Origin: Marchantia polymorpha subsp. ruderalis
Taxonomy: Eukaryota > Streptophyta > Marchantiopsida > Marchantiales > Marchantiaceae
Assembly (NCBI GenBank): GCA_037833965.1
Contig: AP031351.1
Coordinates: forward strand, 15,822,501 to 15,886,500
Length of the DNA: 64,000 nt
Direction: 5' to 3'
Both the position numbers and the translations under genes were made by a program. This document shows positions 57,196 through 64,000 of this stretch, piece after piece; position 1 is the first letter of the stretch; each line of letters begins with the position of its first letter. The notes beneath the pieces are model-generated. The model did no database searches and had not been told where the DNA came from. It saw only the letters and a list, made by a program, of their open reading frames with translations.

Positions 57196-58185
57196 ATGAC
57201 TTCTCCAGGGATTACAACACGCAATGATCTCCCCAAATTCAATGGGGAGCATTTTCATTCCTGGAAGAACAAGATGAGTTCGATATTTCGAGAGGAAGGA
57301 TTGATGGACGTAATTGAAGGTAAAGAGCTTCGGCGGACCACTGCACCTGGTTCTACAACCAGTACACCTGCGTCGTCAGGAGGAGAGAGTAAGAAAGAAT
57401 GGGATTATAAAAACCTTATTCCCTTAGCGATGTTGAAATACTCGTCAGGAGCAGAGAGGAAGAAAGAATGGGATGATAAAAACCTTATTTCCTTAGCGAT
57501 GTTGAAATACTCGTTGGACGCCCATCAACATTTGATTGCTCGCTATGCTACAGCAGCAGAGGCTTGGGCTGAACTGAATAGAGTTTTTGGATCCCATGAC
57601 TTACAAATGCAAATGCAGTTGAGAGATGCATTGCATACACTCAAAATGAAGACAGGCGAGTCTGCGGCGAAACATATCATCAAATTTCGTCTACTTCTTG
57701 CCCAGTTGGCTTCTGTAGGGCAGACGATTGCAGAGGCAGAAGCTTATACCTGTCTCCTTCGAAGTCTTCCTTTCGAGTATAGATCTTTTGTGCGTTCGAT
57801 GCGGTTACAGCACACGTTGACCACTCAATCTGTCATTGCTAGTCTTCTTCTTGAAGCATCACACCTCCAAGAAGAAGAGTTGAACGACAAAATGGCAGCA
57901 CTCTACACAGATAAAAGACGAGGGTGGACTACCTCAACGCCAAAGATGATGCATCCAAAAAAATCCACTGAGGTAGATTCTTCATCACGACAAAAAACTC
58001 CTTCTAAATCATCTTTTCCCATGCAAAAGATGAAGTGCTCCTATTGTAAGAAGCAAGGCCACCTTGCTCAAGAGTGTCGGAAGAAGAAACAAGATTCTGC
58101 GGTGGAAGACAGGTTGGAGATGTTAGGATGGTACCGTCAGCTAGAAAGAAATGTTGGAGGTATAAGGAGGGTTCCGAGATTTTAG
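57196..58185 (+). CDS. gag: Gag polyprotein of the Gag-only LTR element
   Basis: A 329-codon frame from MTSPGITTRND (the frame is open ten codons further upstream). The N-terminal part is of the copia Gag (UBN2-like) type: LPKFNGEHFHSWKNKM, LMDVIEG, and AEAWAELNRVF...LRDALHTLKMKTGESA. A CCHC zinc knuckle (CSYCKKQGHLAQEC) is encoded at 58,036-58,077 after a basic linker. The normal copia frame would continue into protease, but here it stops and the 3' LTR follows 38 bases later. A 69-base in-frame tandem duplication (57,375-57,443 and 57,444-57,512) repeats a helical segment. Gag should assemble particles and package RNA. Confidence 0.88.
   Translation: MTSPGITTRNDLPKFNGEHFHSWKNKMSSIFREEGLMDVIEGKELRRTTAPGSTTSTPASSGGESKKEWDYKNLIPLAMLKYSSGAERKKEWDDKNLISLAMLKYSLDAHQHLIARYATAAEAWAELNRVFGSHDLQMQMQLRDALHTLKMKTGESAAKHIIKFRLLLAQLASVGQTIAEAEAYTCLLRSLPFEYRSFVRSMRLQHTLTTQSVIASLLLEASHLQEEELNDKMAALYTDKRRGWTTSTPKMMHPKKSTEVDSSSRQKTPSKSSFPMQKMKCSYCKKQGHLAQECRKKKQDSAVEDRLEMLGWYRQLERNVGGIRRVPRF
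57375..57512 (+). repeat. In-frame 69-bp tandem duplication in gag
   Basis: The two units, beginning GTCAGGAG, differ at a handful of positions and keep the reading frame, duplicating 23 residues. Confidence 0.9.
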
Positions 58186-58223
58186 GATGTTAGAGAAAGG
58201 CATTGGTAGCTAGTAAGTGGGAG

Positions 58224-58501
58224 TGTTAGACTACTGTTATCCTCCCTATTACTTTTTGTCTTTGCGGATTCTTGCAGTTATAGTTAGGACTGTGATGTGG
58301 ACTGTGACTGTGATGTGACTACGACCCTTTGTATCCCGGGAGTGTGTCCCTTGGTATCCCTTGTCACATCCGTTACATCCCTTGTCTCGGATTGGGTATT
58401 TAAACCCAATCCGGGACCTGTGTTTTATCAACAACTCTTATGTAGATCCTTCGTCAAAACTAAGGAACTATGTCGACCCATTCTTCCATTGCTTTATTTT
58501 A
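58224..58501 (+). repeat. 3' LTR of the Gag-only element
   Basis: 278 bases beginning TGTTAGACTACTG; 16 bases longer than the 5' LTR, mainly by a GACTGTGATGTG-type repeat near 58,290-58,320. Confidence 0.88.
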
Positions 58502-59570
58502 AGGTTCATGTTTTAGCTTATCGTTTCTGTAAGTTTGCCTGCTTGGTTTCGTGGTCAGTATTCACGTACGTCTTGGCCCTTATAATTACTCACCTTGGAG
58601 AGTCTTTCCTCGGTAAGTCCGCGTTCTTATCATCTCGTGGTTACTTTGATCAAAAGGCACATTCTATTTACAAACTTACCTTGAGAGCAAGTGTTCCCGA
58701 GCGGTTCTCTCAAAAGGGCAAGAGATCTGGACTCGGAAAGCAGATTTACAGGCACTGGGAGTCCGAGAAAGAAGGACATCATGTCTATTACGGCGAGTGG
58801 GCAAATGATAAGCAGAATGGTGTCGGTACTCTTACCTTAGTTGAGCATGACCTGCTATGTGATGTCCTTCATCGCAATTTCAATCTAGCGAACTGCTTCT
58901 CGAATCACAGATTTATACCGTCGAGGCCTTCTGACATGTAGGTTCATGTTTTAGCTTATCGTTTCTGTGAGGTTGCCTGCTTGGTTTCGTCGTCAGTATC
59001 CAGGTACGTTTTGGCCCTTATAATTACCCACCTTGGAGAGTCTTTTCTCCGTCAGTCCGCGTTCTTATTTGCCTATCATCTCGGTTACTCTGATCAAACG
59101 GCTACTTTGATCAAACGGCACATTCTACTCACAAACATATCTTAAGAGCACGTGTTCCCGAGCGGTTATCTCTCATTTCATGCTGTTTAAGTCAAGCATG
59201 TGCAAGCATCTCTTTTTGATTTCAAGATCTCTAGCTTCATACAACGAGGATTATTTCAGCGAGTATCGTCTTTTTTTTTGTTGGAAGTATTATCTTATTT
59301 TTTATCACAAAGTGACACGTTTATCAAGGACACTGGATTGATGACTTAAAGCACGGTCTTGGAGTGTTTTACTATAAAGATAAGGAATCCAAGTACGAAG
59401 GATTATGGAAGGATGGCGTGCCCGTGTGTGGAACGTACAGCAGAAATGTGAGGTTTGACGATGACGAAGATAAGCTGCCCTTGCCTATGTTGGATATGGC
59501 AAACTTCCAAAAGTTAGTTGGAGATCTTATAAGCGATGCCTGGAACGCCCCGCCTCAAAGCACGCTATGA

Positions 59571-61318
59571 CATCCCTCCAGATGCTGTATGATTCTCGTC
59601 AGAACCAAAAAGGTATATGCATGGAACTCAAGCAACGTCTCAGCTTCAATCAGACATATTTACTCGTGAATCCGTGTTGACAATGCGGTCTACGGAGGTG
59701 ATTGTCATATATCACACTCCAGTTAGCTAATCCAAGGAGCCACATTCGGAGTCGACTTGAGATTTGAGCTTGCTGTCACCGCTCCACAGCCATAAGGACC
59801 ATACTCGTATTCCTTTGGAACCAATTATGTCCATCAAAACTGAGGTTTAACTCTGAAGATATGCATTATTTTACAGCCACCGATTGCAGCCACATTTGCA
59901 GCTGTGATGTGAACCAGTATGACAAGTTCGGAACTCTGATCAAATTGTGCTCTCCGCTCTAAATGTCTATAGATCAGTCGTCAGTTTCTAAAACTTCCTC
60001 GGTCACAAACGGAGTAGTCTTTCCTTACTGCGATGAGCAGAGACCAGATCGAACATGCTCGTGATTACGTAGTGTCAATGCCTGGCAGGGCCAATGCTTC
60101 CAGTAGCTAGTGAGGTAACGCAAGATGGACCACAGGTATCTTTGGAGAAAGATAACGCGATTACGTAAATACAGACACTACGGCTCCAGTCTTGAGAACT
60201 TCCTTACGATAAAAGTATACCTACAGCCACTAGTAGACTATTACATACACTATATAAAGATCACCTGGACCTTTATGTGTTCACATCAAGGGGGCCTATT
60301 CTGTGTAACGATAGGCTTGCAGTCACCGCTCCGAGGTGCCGAAGTGTCAACTGATATGAGGATCTTCCACATCCAAATATGTCCATATGCGCCTGTCAAT
60401 TGACCACAAAGGGCCTCAGGCCATGATGAGCTACCTTAACCCTATACTTCAGTGCCAGTCATTCCAGTTAGAGTTAGCCGATGCTTATTCCTCATCGCAT
60501 TGCTCTAAGAAGAGGAGTTTACAATCCGTGAGCTTGATGTAGTAACTGAGTATCTACATCACTGAGTATCTACATCAGCTGGATGTTGAATGACACATTT
60601 ATTGAAAGTGAATATATATTGGATGGTAGAAATTCCACTTGTGACAGTTGTGTAGTAGTTCCACCCAATACCTAGCGAGCCTACCTAGGTCAACCAGCAG
60701 GTTCATGTACAATTAAATGAATTTCGTTTTACTACTACATGTACTTCTTTTGTTTCTATATGAAAGCACTAAAATAAGACAGTCAGTATGGAAAATTTGT
60801 TGATATTAGTGACAGGCTTTGATTCCTAACTTTAGAACAATTTGTAGCAAGAATTTGGACTTAACATTTGAAAAAATATTTGTACTTTGAATATGTCTTT
60901 TCATCCTTAGTGAACGATAGACATATTTAAAATTCCAATTATTACATTATAATTGGATGTGCCATACAATTCATGCCTTGGAGAGTGAAGATTATTGATA
61001 GTGTAAATGAAAACATATCAAATGACATATTTGGTCTTTAAAACATGTAACTCGATAAGAATCTATTTAAGAGAAAATACAAGCTTTTATTTTATTCAAA
61101 ACCTGAGTGTAATTGATCGCTGCATTTCATGTTTTAGATGATTGAGGAATTGTCAATCCTATGCGAATCAAATATGCTAGCGATCCATATATGTGGTTAC
61201 GGATACCAAATAGATGTTGTTCATTGAAAGATTCTATTCTCTGACTTCTGATATTATACAAAATTACTGAAACCAAAGTCCATTTTATGGTGAGAGGCAT
61301 GAAAATCTATCGTAATAC
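59571..61318. other. 3' flank of the MORN pseudogene, no gene
   Basis: Follows the reverse complement of 48,590-49,850 except for the extra segment at about 60,240-60,830. No coding region was recognised. Confidence 0.6.
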
Positions 61319-62056
61319 ATGACAAGGAATCCTATTTTTTCATTGTACAACATATGTCAGATAACAAATAAGATCATTTGTGATGAGAGGAAAATATGAT
61401 CGCTTGTTAGAACCTCATGCCATTTGGATATATATGACCCAGATGAATTTTGGCAACTGTAACGTGACTGGTTAGCAGAGGCCAACATTTTACTTCAAAT
61501 CTGCACCCAGACCATAAACATCAGCAGCTACCTAACCCCACCCATAGCATTACCTGTGCCCATCCATGCTACGCAAAATTCTTGGTTGGATCTTGACAAA
61601 CACTGCCCTTAGCATTACTTGAGCCCATGGGAAAAAAATGCCACCCAAAACCCATGGGCATGGGTGGGTTTGGGCACCCAATGTTGGGCTGTGCTGGTAG
61701 AGCTCCATTTTATCGCCTGGTTGAGCACTCGTCGGGGGTTCCATGGGTATTGTTACTCCACCTCGAAGAACAGGAAATCCTCTGCCCCAAGACAAAGTCC
61801 CACTACGGAACACCCGAAAGGAACTCTCGTCCAGACATCAGATTGCCCTGCCCAGGCCCTGGCCCGGACGTTGGCTCGCTCGCGGACATTGACACAAGAT
61901 CAAACCCGCGTCCTCGCCTCGAGGCCGTAGATGCGAATCGAGGCAGAGATGGAATTCTTCGTGTTCCGGGCGGGGCAGGGCAGCTGCCGCTGCTCGATCC
62001 GGGCCCGGGAACAGAGGCGAGCGCGACCCGTCGGCGTGCCGGAGATGAGATGAAAC
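61319..62056 (+). repeat. Dispersed repeat C, copy 3
   Basis: Direct repeat of 54,656-55,455. It directly abuts the far end of inverted arm B, so arm B is bracketed by copies 2 and 3. Confidence 0.88.
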
Positions 62057-63240
62057 GTGTGCAGAGGCCACCCACGTAAAGCGGGTCTGCTGATGCGGCC
62101 CCCTCGTGTCGCAGCCAAGTACACAGGCCGAAAATCTATCCGTGTCGTCGTCGGAGACCGGAGGACAACGATCGATCGCCGGGCGCGGGGAGCGGCGAGC
62201 GGGGAGCGATGCGCAGTCGAGAGCCTGGCGCCTGGTGCTGGCTGAGGCGGACGGAGCTTTAAAAGGAAGCGGCGACCATGGCCATCGAGCGAGGACGAGG
62301 AATTCGATGCCTTGGTCCGTTTCTGCTGCAGTGGCAGTAATTGCGTCGAGATTAGCTCCGACGAGGACAGAAATGGCGCATGGAGCTCGAGTGCGAGGCG
62401 TTATCGAAGGGTCTGGCGCGAGGTGATCGATCGATCGATCGCATGGTGGTGGAAAATTCGCTGGCAATTCCGACCGACCTTCCGAGACCAGGTTGGTTTG
62501 TAGATCTCGCGCATGTGGAACGTGCAGGGAGGCCGGATTGTAGATTTAGACTTTGAGTTTTAGTGTGGGGAGGGTGCCGGGCAGCATGCGATTCGCCCAA
62601 GCATGGCGGATGCGGTGTTAGGTGTGATCCACAGCGAGAAGGCACCGCGGATAACAAATTCTTGCCGGTCGACACTCTTCGGAACTTGAATCTTGTTGAA
62701 AGCTCGAGAGGGCTAGAGGACGCAGCTGGAATCTTGATCTCTGCCGTCCCGAGAGATGGGTACTCTCATTCAAGTGGGTGGTCTTGGTTCTTTAACGCGG
62801 CTTCAGACTTCGGATTCGAGATGCAATTTTAGGGTAAGTAAATACATTTGGGCATACCTCTTGTTGAGTCTTCTGCGCCTTTTTACAAGATTAGTGAGAG
62901 TGAATCGCTCCTTTGTTGAGCGAATTTTTGGACTGTCTTAAAACAATTGATTGTTGCTGAAGCCAACAACTAAGGAGGGGAATTTGTACAGAGCAGATGT
63001 AGAAGTTGTGAGAATTTGAGCGCAAATGGGTATGTGGCCACGGTTGGTACTACAACCCCGTTTTTAATTAAGATGTCCTGATCGTATATCAGAATCTACC
63101 CCATAACACTAAAATGTGCTCCTCTTGCTCCACGCGTCTGGATGGAAGAGAGAAGCTGAGATTTGCTCTTGAGATTGCGGAGAGATGTATTTTGAATGAA
63201 AAATTTCGACGGATGTCGTCGCGGTCGTAAGAACGCAGTC
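62057..63240. other. GC-rich then AT-rich interval upstream of the M48 gene
   Basis: From 62,057 to about 62,500 the sequence is GC-rich, with overlapping frames on both strands and a (GATC)4 run at 62,425-62,441. This could be the promoter of an unseen transcript. From 62,820 it becomes AT-rich. No gene is supported. Confidence 0.4.
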
Positions 63241-63243
63241 GTT

Positions 63244-64000
63244 CTGAGGTCTAGGGTTCCTCCTGACGATCTGTGGAATTGTGTGTGGACGCATTTGCCA
63301 GCCGAAGGCGAGAGTTGTTATATCGCGACCGAAGCTAAAGCGAAGTAGACTCGTCGCAACGAGCGCAGTGGTGGCATTCCCAGATCTGCAGGCAGACGAT
63401 TTCCGACACCCACTCGACAGACAAAATACGACGCTCCTGCGGGCAATTCCAGGCTTGTCGGAAGTGGGCAAATTCCTGCTGGGATCCACGGCTGAGCAGG
63501 TGATGCTGCTGGAAAACATCGGCACATCAGTTCTGGTGGGCGAAAATCAGCTCTCGGACTTACACAGGCTCATGGTAAACGCGGCGAACATTCTGGATCT
63601 CGAGACTCCAGACCTTTACGTGCGCCAGAATCCTGTGCCCAACGCCTACACGCTGGCTGTATCGGGGCGCAAGCCATTTGTGGTGATCCACACCAGCTTG
63701 GTGGAGCTGTTGACCCCGGCCGAGCTGCAGGCAGTGCTGGCACACGAGCTCGGGCATCTGAAATGCGACCACGGAATCTGGCTCACATTCGCCAACATCG
63801 TGGCCATGGGAGCATACTCACTGCCAGGCCTGGGAGCATTTTTGGCCCGGAATCTGGAGGAGCAGCTGATGCGGTGGGTTCGAGCGGCCGAGCTCACCTG
63901 CGACCGGGCGGCCTTGCTGGTGGCGCAGGACCCCGAGGTGGTGATCTCGGTGCTCATGAAGCTGGCCGGAGGGTGTCCGTCCTTGTCAGGCCAGCTGAAT
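63244..64000 (+). CDS. PGM48: M48 metallopeptidase, plastoglobule PGM48-like, 5' part
   Basis: The frame is open from a TGA near 63,241 to the right edge of the window. It encodes an Arg/Lys/Val-rich presumed plastid transit region, then DDFRHPLDRQNTTLLRAIPG and LLENIGTSVLVGENQLSDLH, the peptidase core with DLYVRQNPVPNAYTL, and the zinc site HELGH at 63,743-63,757. The second zinc-ligand region is ELTCDRAAL near 63,890. This order follows the plant plastoglobule peptidase PGM48, a senescence regulator in Arabidopsis. No in-frame ATG precedes the core. An ATG at 63,197 opens a frame shifted by one, so either a small first exon and intron or a frameshift lies at about 63,200-63,330. The 3' end is outside the window. 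Confidence 0.88.

Larger units (their letters stand above)
56583..58501 (+). mobile_element. Gag-only LTR retrotransposon (TR-GAG-like, copia-type)
   Basis: Two LTRs (56,583-56,844 and 58,224-58,501) bracket a single Gag ORF, and AGGTT at 56,578-56,582 and 58,502-58,506 is the 5-bp target duplication. A primer-binding-like site (GTATCACAGC, close to the copia TATCAGAGC complementary to initiator tRNA-Met) follows the first LTR. A purine stretch (AAGTGGGAG) precedes the second. There is no protease, integrase or RT between the LTRs, so mobilisation would need an autonomous partner. The organisation matches the published class of terminal-repeat retrotransposons with a GAG domain. It is inserted in intron 3 of the MORN pseudogene. 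Confidence 0.9.
55480..59570 (+). pseudogene. Broken MORN3-like copy
   Basis: The parts match the intact gene at 49,851-51,671 in order. Exon 1 is present only from its middle (55,480-55,561), so there is no start codon. Exon 2 (55,757-55,905) and exon 3 (56,310-56,490) are full length and in frame. Intron 3 is split by a Gag-only LTR element. A second, partial exon 3 (about 58,712-58,840) has its donor changed from GT to TT. Exon 4 (about 59,322-59,570) has lost the intron acceptor and its first codons in a ~28-base deletion. Retained introns show duplication at the DNA level rather than retroposition. Confidence 0.9.
55480..61311 (+). repeat. Inverted segmental duplication, arm B (broken MORN copy)
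   Basis: Follows the reverse complement of 48,590-51,581. It is longer because of three additions: a 1.9-kb LTR element (56,583-58,501), a second copy of part of exon 3 plus intron 3 (from about 58,712), and about 590 extra bases at roughly 60,240-60,830. Confidence 0.88.

Overview
This window reads as nuclear DNA of a land plant with motile sperm, most likely a bryophyte. The grounds are a plastid-type phosphoserine aminotransferase, a plant DUF1997 protein, a plastoglobule-type M48 peptidase, a plant initiator tRNA, GT-AG introns, and an intact gene of the MORN3 type, a family tied to flagellate cells. The species cannot be fixed from sequence alone. Genes are sparse and widely separated, with retroelements of several classes between them.

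Layout. 1-10,406: the 3' half of a Ty3/gypsy retrotransposon (reverse transcriptase, RNase H, integrase). A solo LTR of what looks like the same family is nested antisense in its RNase H region. The element ends in a 5.4-kb 3' LTR that carries a 1,046-codon ORF upstream of the LTR's own TATA box. 10,407-15,600: AT-rich wreckage, first a Ty1/copia integrase/RT remnant (+), then a broken L1-type LINE (-). 16.4 kb: a small acyl-CoA-binding protein gene (+). 18-27.4 kb: minus-strand multi-exon coding, with an FYRN-FYRC nuclear-protein module at 19.3-20.6 kb and phase-compatible exons of an unassigned protein at 22.6-24.2 kb, possibly one transcription unit. 28-34 kb: AT-rich repeats with no gene I can support.

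34-47 kb holds the best conventional genes: PSAT (-), RPL27A/uL15 (-), an ornithine cyclodeaminase/mu-crystallin (SARD4-like) gene of unusually high GC (+), and a five-exon DUF1997 plastid protein (+). 48.6-62 kb is a rearranged block. An intact four-exon MORN3-like gene (-) lies in one arm of a large inverted duplication. The other arm (+) holds a broken copy, split by a 1.9-kb LTR element that encodes only Gag, and is flanked by two direct copies of an ~0.75-kb repeat. An initiator tRNA-Met gene (-) sits in the spacer. The window closes with the 5' half of a PGM48-like M48 peptidase (+).

The genes do not form a pathway; they are ordinary monocistronic plant genes. The most distinctive items are the giant ORF-bearing LTR, the Gag-only LTR element, and the MORN3 inverted duplication whose two arms differ by near-perfect palindromes.
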